Below, piece after piece: positions 31,033 to 38,584 of a stretch of 43,673 nucleotides of DNA. The DNA lies in the IMG/VR virus record IMGVR_UViG_3300025872_000099, positions 1-43,673 of that record. The stretch is one strand, 5' to 3'. Source of the DNA: a virus. The notes beneath the pieces are model-generated. The model did not search any database and had not been told where the DNA came from. It saw only the letters and a program-made list of their open reading frames with translations. How positions within the stretch are numbered: position 1 is the first letter of the stretch; each line of letters starts with the position of its first letter. A program made the position numbers and the translations under genes.

Positions 31033-31676
31033 TCAGATTCCGGCATCGGGACAGAATCGAAGGTCGCCTCGATCTCGAGGAAGTTGGACTGGCACTCGGC
31101 CTGCTCGATCTCCCAGAGCTTGTGATGGAGGGTGAGCTTCGCCTGCTCGACCATCTTGATGTACTCCTGTCGAAGCTCACGGTTGAGGGTCTTCACTCGA
31201 TTCCAGTCTGCGACCCCGATCCGTTCGAGAGCGACCGAGGAGGAGTGGGCGCGAGGCCCGAGGGTCACCATCGCCGCCATCTTTGCCCGGGTCTCGTCCG
31301 GGGCGATGACGTAGCCGAGAGTCTCGAGGGAGGACTTGGCCTCGAAGATGTGACCGTAGTAGTGGGCCTTGCCGGGCTTCGGGATCTCGCCGCTTCGAAG
31401 ACCTTCGAAGGTGGTGCAGCTCACCTTCCAGAGGGAGCCATCGATCTCGGACTCCTTGCTCACCCGAAGGGCCGCCGCCGCCTGGGGCCAGAGCTTCCGC
31501 GTGCGGATGGTGATGCCGCGGGGACCGGTGCTGGAGTGCCAGCGTCCGTACACGTAGCTCCTGCACTCCTGCTCGTTGCGCCAGCCGTAGGCGTGGACCT
31601 GCTGGTAGGTGAGCTTACCGCGACGAAAGATGACCTCGTCGGCAACCTGGTCCTTGAGGGCTTGACTCGGTACCAT
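31029..31676 (-). CDS. Hypothetical phage protein under conserved promoter
   Basis: 215 residues from ATG 31676 with AGGAGGAAGG upstream, headed by promoter copy B. The N-terminal half is mixed (YQQVHAYGWRNEQECRSYVYGRWH) and the C-terminal half is helical and charged, with a possible coiled coil (RELRQEYIKMVEQAKLTLHHKLWEIEQAE). No enzyme motif seen; unknown function. Confidence 0.7.
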   Translation of the reverse strand: MVPSQALKDQVADEVIFRRGKLTYQQVHAYGWRNEQECRSYVYGRWHSSTGPRGITIRTRKLWPQAAAALRVSKESEIDGSLWKVSCTTFEGLRSGEIPKPGKAHYYGHIFEAKSSLETLGYVIAPDETRAKMAAMVTLGPRAHSSSVALERIGVADWNRVKTLNRELRQEYIKMVEQAKLTLHHKLWEIEQAECQSNFLEIEATFDSVPMPESE

Positions 31677-31690
31677 TTCCTTCCTCCTTT

Positions 31691-31723
31691 GATCCTTTAA
31701 TTCATTCCGGGTCAGGCGGACAG
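31691..31723 (-). promoter_or_regulatory. 33-bp conserved promoter element, copy B
   Basis: CTGTCC, 15 bases, AATTAAAGGATC on the minus strand, then AAAGGAGGAAGGA before ATG 31676. The upstream GTGTCC box has one change (CTGTCC). Confidence 0.65.
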
Positions 31724-31748
31724 GTTCCCATGAACTTTTGTTGCACTT

Positions 31749-32069
31749 TTATGCGAGGAGCCAGCAAGCGAGGACCACTCCGAGGCGAAGAGTGGCGGCC
31801 CAAACCGTCTGGGTCGCAGTTTCGATGTCATCGGGCTTCGGGGGCTGGACGCCGAACTTTGCGAGAGCGGCCAAGAACACGAGAGAGATGACCGGAAGGT
31901 TCGACCACAAGAACCAACCGTCGTGCCCCGTGTAGAGCATCGCCGCCCAGATCATCCACGACATGAGAGTCGTGGCAAAGTTCAACGAGGCCGTGTCCTT
32001 CTTCGAGAGGGTGTGGCCGATGAGGGCGATTGCGTGGTATCCAGTCCAGATCCAGAGAGGAGTCGTCAC
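31749..32069 (-). CDS. Four-pass membrane protein
   Basis: 106 residues from GTG 32069 (AGGGG upstream). Four hydrophobic segments are visible, at about 5-20, 32-47, 53-71 and 89-105, linked by short loops. No family recognised. With the 68-residue membrane gene just before it, it forms a pair that may alter the host inner membrane. Confidence 0.65.
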   Translation of the reverse strand: MTTPLWIWTGYHAIALIGHTLSKKDTASLNFATTLMSWMIWAAMLYTGHDGWFLWSNLPVISLVFLAALAKFGVQPPKPDDIETATQTVWAATLRLGVVLACWLLA

Positions 32070-32078
32070 ATTTCACCC

Positions 32079-32285
32079 CTAGTTGAAGAGCATTGAGAAA
32101 AGCCAGCTGAGACTGGCGACTGTGAAAACTGCCAGCATTGTGCCCATCGGATCATTGAGATAGGGCCACCTCGAAATTTCGATCTTCACTCTGTTGAGTG
32201 AGTCGATAGGTTGCTGCGCGGTCCCTTTGATGACGACCACAGTCGGAGGGTCATCGTTGAAGTCGTTTGACACCTTGTTCTCCAT
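32079..32285 (-). CDS. Small C-terminally anchored membrane protein
   Basis: 68 residues from ATG 32285. A soluble N-terminal part (about 1-45) contains PPTVVVIKGTAQQPIDSL. A hydrophobic C-terminal segment (about 47-67, GTMLAVFTVASLSWLFSMLF) would act as a tail anchor. No family recognised; lies just downstream of the repeat-containing fibre. Confidence 0.6.
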   Translation of the reverse strand: MENKVSNDFNDDPPTVVVIKGTAQQPIDSLNRVKIEISRWPYLNDPMGTMLAVFTVASLSWLFSMLFN

Positions 32286-32320
32286 AGAACAAGAGTATCT
32301 CTAAGAGACTCGTTTACAAA

Positions 32321-34174
32321 CTAATTGGGTTGAGCCGGAGCAATGCCACCGCAGACGAGGTGCCACTCTTCTTCTCCCACTGTTCCATCACTGCAGATCT
32401 CAATCCACGCGTAACCCTGGAGAACGTAGGTATTATCAGCGTTACCGCGACCGCGGATTACCGTTTCAGCGTTCTGCGCGTTGTTGTCAGAAGTTATTGT
32501 GACAGTTGACAAGTCATCATCGTTATAGATCGTAATGACTCTACCGCGATGCATGGCGGGATCGGGAATGTTGCAAGTCACATTTGCGGCTCGTGATTCG
32601 AAGCGAACGTACCGCTTCCCATTAAGAGCCGCAGAGTTTACTGTCGATACAGCGAGTCTAGTGACACCAGCTCCAGCAAGAAGCTCATTGTTGTACTTGA
32701 ACTTTTTGTCAGCAGTGAGTTTCACATTTACCGTTGCGTTGCCCTCAGCGTCGTTCTTTCCGATCGTTAGAGTGCTGGCGTTGCTCGTGAAGAGATTCAC
32801 GCTCGTCACTGAGCCCGGTGTGTCCATAGAGACAAGACCCGCTACCGAAGCATCACTGATGGTGATGCTGGAAGACTGAATCAGCTTCCCGCTAGCCAAA
32901 TCGAACCTGGCGATCTGATTGTCGAGTGAACTTGCCGGACCAACGACGTCACCGGCTGCGACCGTCCACTGACCCGCAGAATTGTTGAACGTCACTGCGG
33001 CTCCTGAGCCCGTTATGAAAGGAGTCGACCCATTGACCGTGTGGATCGAGCCCGTCATATTCCTGGATTTGAATGAGCCCGTCACTTCAGTCACGTCGGC
33101 AGCGGTGTCTCCAAGCTTCGTGCTGCCGCTAACGTAAACGGAACCGCTAAAGTAGACATTTGCATTCTTCAACCATGCAGTGCCTGTCGTCGTGCCGAGA
33201 CTGACATCAGTGGCACCTCCGCCGATCTTCAAAGTCGTTGCGTTTGCGTTGACAAGGTTGAAGGTTGAGGCTGTCGTGGTGATGTCACCGCCGTTGACAG
33301 CGAGGTCACCGGCGACTGTCAAAGTGTCAGTATCCTTGTCGTAAGTGAGACCCGCGTCGCCGCCGAAGGAAGATCCACCGTCGTTGAACTGCACTTGCGT
33401 GTTCGTCCCTGCCGGTGTGCTCGAACCACCTGTCGCGGCTATTGTCCACTGGCCCGTTGTGTTGTCATACGTCGTTGTGACGTTAGTGCCATCCTTCAGG
33501 AAAGTCGTTGTCCCGTCTACAGTGTAGATGGAACCCGTGACCTGTCTCGACCTGAATGAACCCGTCACTTGTGTGACGTCAGCCGCCGCGGCGCCGAGTC
33601 GAGTGCTACCGCTCACATAGACAGAGCCGCTGAAGTAGACATTCGCGTTCTTCAACCAGGCTGTGCCTGTCGTTGCGCCGAGACTGACGTTGGTGGCAGC
33701 TCCCCCTATACCGACAGTCGTCGCGTTCGAGTTCACAAGCAAGAAATTCGTAGACGTTGTGGCAATGCCAGCGCCATTTACACTGAGATCGCCAGACACA
33801 GTCAACTTATTCGTTATTTTGTTGTAAGTAAGACCAGAGTCACCGCCGAGAGACGATCCGCCGTCGTTGAACTGCACTTGCGTGTCGCTGCCTCCCGCTC
33901 CCCCTCCCCCGACTGCAGTCTCAGAGCCGCCTGAGTTCTTGAAGTAGAGAGTCCCGGCCCTCGCATACAGAACTGCCTCCGCGCCACCTGGAGTGGGAGC
34001 AGAGGCTTGGTTCTTCAGAAATGCCGAACCACTGACGAGCAGATTACCGGAGACAGCGGTTTTTTCGTCGAGAAGTATCTCACTCGCCTGCCCGGTGAGT
34101 ACCTGGTAGATGCCCTCTGATCCCGAGTACAGGTACGCAATTCCGGGTGTGAGTCTCAGTCTTGAAGTGGCCAT
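32321..34174 (-). CDS. Tail-fibre protein with internal tandem duplication
   Basis: 617 residues from ATG 34174. After about 95 residues come two copies of a 152-residue module (about 96-248 and 257-408) opening with TQVQFNDGGSS and containing the identical block GTAWLKNANVYFSGSVYVSG. The remaining 200 residues form a different C-terminal domain. Gly/Thr/Ser-rich beta structure fits a long fibre shaft with a distal knob. Shares short modules with the 929-residue fibre. Confidence 0.85.
   Translation of the reverse strand: MATSRLRLTPGIAYLYSGSEGIYQVLTGQASEILLDEKTAVSGNLLVSGSAFLKNQASAPTPGGAEAVLYARAGTLYFKNSGGSETAVGGGGAGGSDTQVQFNDGGSSLGGDSGLTYNKITNKLTVSGDLSVNGAGIATTSTNFLLVNSNATTVGIGGAATNVSLGATTGTAWLKNANVYFSGSVYVSGSTRLGAAAADVTQVTGSFRSRQVTGSIYTVDGTTTFLKDGTNVTTTYDNTTGQWTIAATGGSSTPAGTNTQVQFNDGGSSFGGDAGLTYDKDTDTLTVAGDLAVNGGDITTTASTFNLVNANATTLKIGGGATDVSLGTTTGTAWLKNANVYFSGSVYVSGSTKLGDTAADVTEVTGSFKSRNMTGSIHTVNGSTPFITGSGAAVTFNNSAGQWTVAAGDVVGPASSLDNQIARFDLASGKLIQSSSITISDASVAGLVSMDTPGSVTSVNLFTSNASTLTIGKNDAEGNATVNVKLTADKKFKYNNELLAGAGVTRLAVSTVNSAALNGKRYVRFESRAANVTCNIPDPAMHRGRVITIYNDDDLSTVTITSDNNAQNAETVIRGRGNADNTYVLQGYAWIEICSDGTVGEEEWHLVCGGIAPAQPN
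32951..33889 (-). repeat. Two tandem in-frame 480-bp coding repeats in fibre gene
   Basis: Copy 1 about 33889-33431 and copy 2 about 33406-32951 on the minus strand, both encoding the TQVQFNDGGSS to QWTxAA module. They include near-identical DNA around TTCAACCAxGC and the ACATTxGCxTTCTT block. Confidence 0.75.
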
Positions 34175-34185
34175 TCTATCTCCCT

Positions 34186-34196
34186 ACCGCTATTTA
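34186..34196 (-). promoter_or_regulatory. Late-promoter-like CATAAATAG box before fibre gene
   Basis: CATAAATAG on the minus strand, about 15 bases before ATG 34174, close to the T4-type late consensus TATAAATA. A similar box lies before 18243. Late expression would suit a tail-fibre gene. Confidence 0.45.
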
Positions 34197-34218
34197 TGCG
34201 GCGGCGGGAGCTGCAGAA

Positions 34219-34581
34219 CTACTCTTCCTGATACACTGGCACAACACCCTCCCAGCTCGTAGCGTACTCCTCGCCGTTCCGAGGATCGAGCATCACGTAA
34301 TGAGCTCCCCTCCGCTCCTTCAGGATTCGCGGAGGGCCGTCATAGTGCTGCACCAGGGTACCAGGCTTGATTCCATTGTAGTCATGGGACCGCGTCTGTT
34401 CAACAATTGCGATCACATGCTTCGGAGAATACCACGCTCCTGCTCCGTTTGCGTAACGCGGAAACGGCTCGGAAGTGAGAGTCCCGCGGACCCACCCGTC
34501 ATCACGAGTCTCGAGGATGTGGACGGCCCTCACGTGGCCCGCCTTCGAAGAGACTCGAACAACCGCGATCTTACCGAGCAT
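34219..34581 (-). CDS. Hypothetical protein, paralogue of 36557-36955
   Basis: 120 residues from ATG 34581. Reads as a tandem pair of barrel-like halves: KIAVVRVSSKAGHVRAVHILETRDDGWVRGTL, then WYSPKHVIAIV, then IKPGTLVQHYDGPPRILKERRGAHYVMLDP. The order DGW[VI]xG, WYSPxx[VI], I[KP]PGTLV, ER[RK]GAxYxVML is shared with the protein at 36557-36955, so these are paralogues. Confidence 0.68.
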   Translation of the reverse strand: MLGKIAVVRVSSKAGHVRAVHILETRDDGWVRGTLTSEPFPRYANGAGAWYSPKHVIAIVEQTRSHDYNGIKPGTLVQHYDGPPRILKERRGAHYVMLDPRNGEEYATSWEGVVPVYQEE

Positions 34582-34807
34582 TCTTCTTACCGAGGGTGAA
34601 TGGATTCACTGCGTCTGGAAAGTAATCGGGACGCTGCCAGCGATACTCTGCAGGGGGTAGCCATCCTGCAGGCCAACTCTCTCGTGGGACGACCGTCCAG
34701 TGAAGTGTCGCCCATGTTGGATGCACGATCCCCGGAGCCCATATCGCCCGTACGCTGAGTAACGTTGGATTTGGGACAGGCTCTACTTCGAAGATGTGCT
34801 CAGCCAT
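34571..34807 (-). CDS. Hypothetical small protein
   Basis: 78 residues from ATG 34807, overlapping the preceding stop (TGATG). Rich in Trp and Pro, with strand-like stretches (NPTLLSVRAIWAPG; TWATLHWTVV; EYRWQRPDYFP). No family recognised. Overlaps the next gene by 11 bases. Confidence 0.6.
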   Translation of the reverse strand: MAEHIFEVEPVPNPTLLSVRAIWAPGIVHPTWATLHWTVVPRESWPAGWLPPAEYRWQRPDYFPDAVNPFTLGKKNAR

Positions 34808-35037
34808 CAGGGGAACTCACGCCCGATTCCCAGCACGTTGATCGTCCTCACCGTCCACTTGATCCCAGTGTCTGGGAAGACCACGTTCACGCAGGTGACC
34901 GCCGAACCGCCCTCACCGCCACCTCGCATGATCTCATGGTCATAATCGTCGTAGACGATCTTCGTGTAGACATCACTGTCCACGATGGCAGGCTTCCCAT
35001 TGACGCTTACGATGTCACCCTTCTTGAACCAGTGCAT
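34807..35037 (-). CDS. Small SH3/KOW-like protein
   Basis: 76 residues from ATG 35037. It opens HWFKKGDIVSVNGKPAIVD, a typical barrel-like start, then TKIVYDDYDHEIMRGG and strands VTCVNVVFPDTG and IKWTVRTINVLGI. It is coupled by a TGATG overlap to the gene after it. Confidence 0.66.
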   Translation of the reverse strand: MHWFKKGDIVSVNGKPAIVDSDVYTKIVYDDYDHEIMRGGGEGGSAVTCVNVVFPDTGIKWTVRTINVLGIGREFP

Positions 35038-35346
35038 TCATCCTCCATAGAAAGTTGCGACCTTCTCGACTCGAAGTTTCATCTTCTTGATCTCAGTCGT
35101 CTTGTAACCGTCATTCTTCAGGTCCTCGATCGCGCTCTTGACAGAGTCACCCTCACCCCAGACCTCAACGCTACCGCGGCTCGGATGGTCACCGACGATT
35201 GCGCTCTCAAAGTAGACGTTTTCGATGATCTCACCGTCGTAGTTCGTCAGGAGGCAGGGGCCGTACTCCGGATGGTGAATCTTGAATCCGTGCTCGTCCC
35301 TGATGAGGAGATATGAAACAGCCTCGGACTTCTGCTTCTTCGCCAT
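35038..35346 (-). CDS. Hypothetical small protein
   Basis: 102 residues from ATG 35346, overlapping the preceding stop (TGATG). An alpha/beta pattern: SYLLIRDEHGFKIHHPEYGPCLLTNYDG, then SVEVWGEGDSVKSAIEDLKNDGYKTTEIKKMKLRVEKV. The second half resembles a small ferredoxin-like fold. No family recognised. Confidence 0.6.
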   Translation of the reverse strand: MAKKQKSEAVSYLLIRDEHGFKIHHPEYGPCLLTNYDGEIIENVYFESAIVGDHPSRGSVEVWGEGDSVKSAIEDLKNDGYKTTEIKKMKLRVEKVATFYGG

Positions 35347-35642
35347 CACTCACCCCCCTCGGGGCGCCCCTCGACGACCCAGTCTTCCTCATCACCCTCA
35401 CGGTCCTGGGCGTACTGATCGTCGTAGTCCTCGTCGGTCCCTTCGAAGGAGTTAAGGACCGTCTCGGTCATGGTCTCCACGTCGAGCTTGATGAGGAGGA
35501 TCGTAGAGGGGTCGTCGGTGAGGTTTTGCTGGCACTCGAAGAACGCTCCGTCTGCCTCCGCGAGGTCTCGGTGGTAGGACATCTCGACGCTCGGACCGCA
35601 GGGACCCTGGGTAGTGGACATTGAGACGATGTAGACGATCAT
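35346..35642 (-). CDS. Hypothetical acidic small protein
   Basis: 98 residues from ATG 35642 (AAGGAG upstream). It begins IVYIVSMSTTQGPCGPSVEMSYHRDLAEADGAFFECQQNL, then STILLIKLDVETMTET, and ends with a very acidic tail (TDEDYDDQYAQDREGDEEDW). The N-terminal pattern of strand, CGPSVE, helix and FxEC resembles phage proteins of unknown function. The tail is typical of DNA-mimic or regulatory small proteins, but this is not shown. Confidence 0.6.
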   Translation of the reverse strand: MIVYIVSMSTTQGPCGPSVEMSYHRDLAEADGAFFECQQNLTDDPSTILLIKLDVETMTETVLNSFEGTDEDYDDQYAQDREGDEEDWVVEGRPEGGE

Positions 35643-35664
35643 GTGCAGGACTCCTTGTTCGGGT

Positions 35665-35952
35665 TTAGGAAAGCCGGCTGTCGCGGTACTCGTGCTTGGC
35701 CTGGGCAAGCCCAAGACCATTGACCCACCAGGCGGCCTCGAGGAGCTTCGCGGTGGGCTTGGGACCGTAGGCATCGAGTGCGCGCTCCGAGGCCTCGAGG
35801 TCCAGGGACTTCGTGTCACCGTAACCGCGCTCCACCATGAGGCTCCGGCGCTTGCGGTACTCGTCCCGGAAGAGGCTGAGGACGTCGACCCGGTTGTCCT
35901 CGGCGTAGCGGGTGAAGTTGCGGACCGTGAAGTGGAGATCCGAGTTTGTCAT
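35665..35952 (-). CDS. Helical small protein under conserved promoter
   Basis: 95 residues from ATG 35952 (AAGGAGGAAGGA upstream), with promoter copy C just ahead. Rich in Arg, Leu and Glu, mostly helical: NFTRYAEDNRVDVLSLFRDEYRKRRSLMVERGYG and KLLEAAWWVNGLGLAQAK. No family recognised. Confidence 0.62.
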   Translation of the reverse strand: MTNSDLHFTVRNFTRYAEDNRVDVLSLFRDEYRKRRSLMVERGYGDTKSLDLEASERALDAYGPKPTAKLLEAAWWVNGLGLAQAKHEYRDSRLS

Positions 35953-35969
35953 TGTTTCCTTCCTCCTTT

Positions 35970-36002
35970 GATCCTTTAATTCACTGGATGAACGGAGAAC
36001 AC
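35970..36002 (-). promoter_or_regulatory. 33-bp conserved promoter element, copy C
   Basis: GTGTTC, 15 bases, AATTAAAGGATC on the minus strand. It is preceded by an A/T tract (AAAACTTTCAAG) that is also seen at copy A. Confidence 0.63.
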
Positions 36003-36006
36003 CTTT

Positions 36007-36387
36007 TCAGGCACTTTCTTGAAAGTTTTTGACGTACTTGCTGATGTCGACAGGTTCACAGCCGTAGTTCACGCACTCCACCGAGCCGTCGAGGCGGATG
36101 ATGTAGTTGTACACCTCACTAGTACAGGGCCACTCAGTCTGGAGTAGGTGCGAACGGGAGGTCGCCTCGACCTCACCCTTGGCTTCCACGAATGTCTCGA
36201 CACCGTCCTCCTCGAATACACGGAAACCACCCTCCAGGAGTGCCTTCTCCACTGCCATCATCACACCGTCGTGACCCAGCTTGAGGAGGACTGGGACGAT
36301 GTGTTCGGGATAGCCGTCGTAGTGACAGTAGACTCCTGCATAGGAGCCACCGGGAAGCTCGTATCCGATGGTGGAGTGGGTCGACAC
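36007..36387 (-). CDS. Conserved phage protein (YCHYDGYPE type)
   Basis: 126 residues from GTG 36387 (CAGGAGGAG upstream). The N-terminal sequence STHSTIGYELPGGSYAGVYCHYDGYPEH is a recurring phage motif (usually with YCHWDGYP); function unknown in the family as I recall it. The middle is a helix (VPVLLKLGHDGVMMAVEKAL) and the end is strand-rich. Lies downstream of a 53-residue gene. Confidence 0.72.
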   Translation of the reverse strand: MSTHSTIGYELPGGSYAGVYCHYDGYPEHIVPVLLKLGHDGVMMAVEKALLEGGFRVFEEDGVETFVEAKGEVEATSRSHLLQTEWPCTSEVYNYIIRLDGSVECVNYGCEPVDISKYVKNFQESA

Positions 36388-36388
36388 G

Positions 36389-36550
36389 CTACTCCTCCTG
36401 GAAGCAGGTTTCGCTGAGAGGGATCGCCACGATGGGACCGGTCAGGCCTTCCGGCACCCAGACAGCCTCGATCTCGGAGGTGAGGACCTCAACCTGTGGC
36501 TCGGGAATCACCACTCGCGTGTGGAGGAGAAGGAACAGTTTGATGAGCAT
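36389..36550 (-). CDS. Small hypothetical protein (53 residues)
   Basis: ATG 36550 to TAG 36389, 53 residues. Its hydrophobic N-terminal segment (MLIKLFLLLHTRVVI) could anchor it in the membrane. It continues as PEPQVEVLTSEIEAVWVPEGLTGPIVAIPLSETC. It sits 6 bases after the preceding stop and 1 base ahead of the next start. Confidence 0.55.
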   Translation of the reverse strand: MLIKLFLLLHTRVVIPEPQVEVLTSEIEAVWVPEGLTGPIVAIPLSETCFQEE

Positions 36551-36556
36551 GAGATC

Positions 36557-36955
36557 TCAGGGAACGTTGTCAATTGCTGCGTTGAAAGGGCGGATGAGCT
36601 GCCAGTCGAACTTCTTCTTCTCGTCACCGAGCATCACCTCGTACTTGGCTCCCTTCCTCTCGATGACGAGACCGAAGACCTTGCGGGATCCCTGTCCGAT
36701 GGTGACCAGGGTACCGGGTGGGATCTCGTTGTAGTCGAACTTGGTGTCGCCGTAAGGCATGACGTTTCGCTGGACGATGTTCGACGGGGAGTACCAGTAG
36801 CCGACAGTCTCTTCGACTGAAGAATTGTTGCCGAAGTAGCTATGGGGATACCCACTGATCCAGCCGTCCGGTGTCTCCTCGAGGACGATCACCATCTCCT
36901 CACGGATGTTTCGACCGTGTGTAGCCGTCTTGACGATGGCGATTTCCCTTTCCAA
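36557..36955 (-). CDS. Hypothetical protein, paralogue of 34219-34581
   Basis: 132 residues from TTG 36955. This start fits because the leader AAGGACGGAAAC aligns with the leader AAGGAGGAAACA of the gene at 41433 after the same promoter. It contains EIAIVKTATHG, DGWISGYP, WYSPSNIV, IPPGTLVTIGQG and ERKGAKYEVMLGDEKKKFDW. These motifs align in order with the protein at 34219-34581. Likely a small beta-domain pair. Promoter copy D is upstream. Confidence 0.68.
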   Translation of the reverse strand: MEREIAIVKTATHGRNIREEMVIVLEETPDGWISGYPHSYFGNNSSVEETVGYWYSPSNIVQRNVMPYGDTKFDYNEIPPGTLVTIGQGSRKVFGLVIERKGAKYEVMLGDEKKKFDWQLIRPFNAAIDNVP

Positions 36956-36972
36956 GTTTCCGTCCTTGATAT

Positions 36973-37005
36973 GATCCTTTAATTCATCTCAGGAAAGGAG
37001 GACAC
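36973..37005 (-). promoter_or_regulatory. 33-bp conserved promoter element, copy D
   Basis: GTGTCC, 15 bases, AATTAAAGGATC on the minus strand, then ATATCAAGGA before TTG 36955. It overlaps the 3' end of the preceding gene. Confidence 0.65.
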
Positions 37006-37342
37006 CCTTGTGGGAAACTTTTTTCACATTTTTCGGAGGGTCCACGACGACCCAGCGATTGGCCCAGGAGAGCATCACTCTTCCCTCTACGAGGACTCGA
37101 ATCTCCGGCCCCTTCCTCCCGAGGTAGACACCCAGGGTTCCCCAACCGAGGACATCATGCTCCGCCTTCGGGTCACTTGAGCTCCAGACGATGGCACCGG
37201 GAGAAATGAACCTCTTCCCACCGTACTTTCTCTTGGGAGGGCGAGCCATGATGATGGTGCCCTTCGGGATCTTGAGGTAGACAGGCTTGGGGAGACGCCC
37301 CTCCATGAGGGGAGGCATTCCCCACCAGGGCATGCGACCCAT
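36989..37342 (-). CDS. Small SH3-like protein
   Basis: 117 residues from ATG 37342, overlapping the preceding stop (TGATG). Basic middle (RPPKRKYGGKRFISPGAIVWSSSDP), strands GTLGVYLGRKGPEIRVLVEGRVMLSW and a final NRWVVVDPPKNV. The P-G-A-I-V and G-x-L-G-V-Y patterns place it among the barrel-like small proteins. The 3' end runs into promoter copy D. Confidence 0.6.
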   Translation of the reverse strand: MGRMPWWGMPPLMEGRLPKPVYLKIPKGTIIMARPPKRKYGGKRFISPGAIVWSSSDPKAEHDVLGWGTLGVYLGRKGPEIRVLVEGRVMLSWANRWVVVDPPKNVKKVSHKGVLLS

Positions 37343-37833
37343 CAGTTGTCGAAGGCAAAGACGAGGCGGACCCTATCCTCGATGTCACGGGAACCGACGA
37401 ACTCGGCAAGTGTGCCGGCGAAGGGCTGCTTCTTGAGGCGACCGCCAGTGTCAGGGATGAGGATTCCCGTGACAATGTGGTCTGGGTCGATGCACTTGAT
37501 GAACTCCTCGGTGAGGTCAGGACCGTTGGGAAACTCGTCAGGCCACTGGTCAAAGCTCTTCTGACACCAGTCACGATTGACGTCTCGGAGTTCCTGGGGA
37601 GTGAGCCAAGACTTGCTGTGGAGATCAGGGCCCCACTTTCCGCAGAGATATTCCCACGCCCAGGAGGGACTGTCCGGCATTCCCTTCGGCTCCCTGGAGA
37701 GCTCGCTCTTCTGTCGAACACCGGCAGCCACACCGAACCAGGCGTAGCTGCGTCCGGCATCGACCTCCTCGATCATGTGCCAGTTACCTTCCGGGTCCCT
37801 GGCTTCCCAGTAGGGATGAATGTCACAGCCCAT
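37342..37833 (-). CDS. Conserved phage protein (MGCDIH family)
   Basis: 163 residues from ATG 37833. Begins MGCDIHPYWEARDPEGNWHMI, a strongly conserved phage start; the family is widespread but of unknown role to my knowledge. Later PSWAWEYLCGKWG and the C-terminal GRLKKQPFAGTLAEFVGSRDIEDRVRLVFAFDN are typical. The stop overlaps the next start (TGATG). Confidence 0.78.
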   Translation of the reverse strand: MGCDIHPYWEARDPEGNWHMIEEVDAGRSYAWFGVAAGVRQKSELSREPKGMPDSPSWAWEYLCGKWGPDLHSKSWLTPQELRDVNRDWCQKSFDQWPDEFPNGPDLTEEFIKCIDPDHIVTGILIPDTGGRLKKQPFAGTLAEFVGSRDIEDRVRLVFAFDN

Positions 37834-37841
37834 CGTTCACC

Positions 37842-38132
37842 TCAGATTGCAGTAGATCCGTCGCGGGGCAGGCTCTCAGGAACATCCACGCGGAAACGTC
37901 GGTGAGTCTCTTCCTGATCCCACTCCCAGTTGTCGTGAGTGTACTTCTGGAAGTGGAGGAGCTGCTTGATGACCGCGACTCCGTGGTCAATGAGCTCGTC
38001 ATCCGAGCTTCGGATGCTGTCACCGATGATTGTAGGCTGGAGCTGGATGACCCCTGTGTCAAGGAGGTTCTCCATGACTCGCATCGCAAACTCCTCGAAA
38101 CGAGACTCGTGAATGGTGAGACTATCGCTCAT
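37842..38132 (-). CDS. Hypothetical small protein
   Basis: 96 residues from ATG 38132, overlapping the preceding gene by 11 bases. Mostly helical: SLTIHESRFEEFAMRVMENLLDTGVI, then DDELIDHGVAVIKQLLHFQKYTHDNWEW. No family recognised. Confidence 0.6.
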   Translation of the reverse strand: MSDSLTIHESRFEEFAMRVMENLLDTGVIQLQPTIIGDSIRSSDDELIDHGVAVIKQLLHFQKYTHDNWEWDQEETHRRFRVDVPESLPRDGSTAI

Positions 38133-38304
38133 CGGGCGCGTCCTCGGGAAGAGTGATGTTGTGCAGACGCTCGCCCCAGGATCGGGGGAGGATCGCCATG
38201 AGCGGGTGGGCGATAAGATTGTGGGGAAGCCACCTGATTCGAGCAGGGATATCGAGCTCGTGCTTCAGGCAGTCAAGGAGTCCGACTTCGTTTCGATCAA
38301 TCAT
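38122..38304 (-). CDS. Small protein with HNLIAHP motif
   Basis: 60 residues from ATG 38304. Central sequence RWLPHNLIAHPLMAILPRSWGERLHN: the W-x-x-H-N-L-I-x-H-P-L pattern is recurrent in small phage proteins and is partly hydrophobic. Function unknown. Overlaps genes on both sides. Confidence 0.65.
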   Translation of the reverse strand: MIDRNEVGLLDCLKHELDIPARIRWLPHNLIAHPLMAILPRSWGERLHNITLPEDAPDER

Positions 38305-38584
38305 TCTTCACCTCAATCATGTGAGATTCGACCCAAGCTGTGACGTGGAAACCGTTCGACCATGGATCAGGATTCTTGGGATCGCCGTCATCCACCAGAG
38401 CCTCCCATAGGTCCTCACGCTGCTCAAAATTGTTGTAGTATGACATGATGCGGACATTGCGCACTGTGCCCTCCCGCCAGTTCTCGCGTGTCTCAGCCCA
38501 GAAACGACAGGGCTGCCCAGGCTTCACCTGATTTCCCTTGACGTCCAGCATCACGCTGTGCCTTCGAAGAACTTCAGAACTCAC
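38297..38584 (-). CDS. Small SH3-like protein
   Basis: 95 residues from GTG 38584, which overlaps the preceding stop (GTGA) with GGAGAG upstream. Opening VSSEVLRRHSVMLDVKGNQVKPGQPCRFWAETRENWREGTV, then VRIMSYYNN and EALVDDGDP. Ends TAWVESHMIEVKND. The V-K-P-G-Q-x-C-R-F opening fits the barrel-like set. Confidence 0.62.
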   Translation of the reverse strand: MSSEVLRRHSVMLDVKGNQVKPGQPCRFWAETRENWREGTVRNVRIMSYYNNFEQREDLWEALVDDGDPKNPDPWSNGFHVTAWVESHMIEVKND

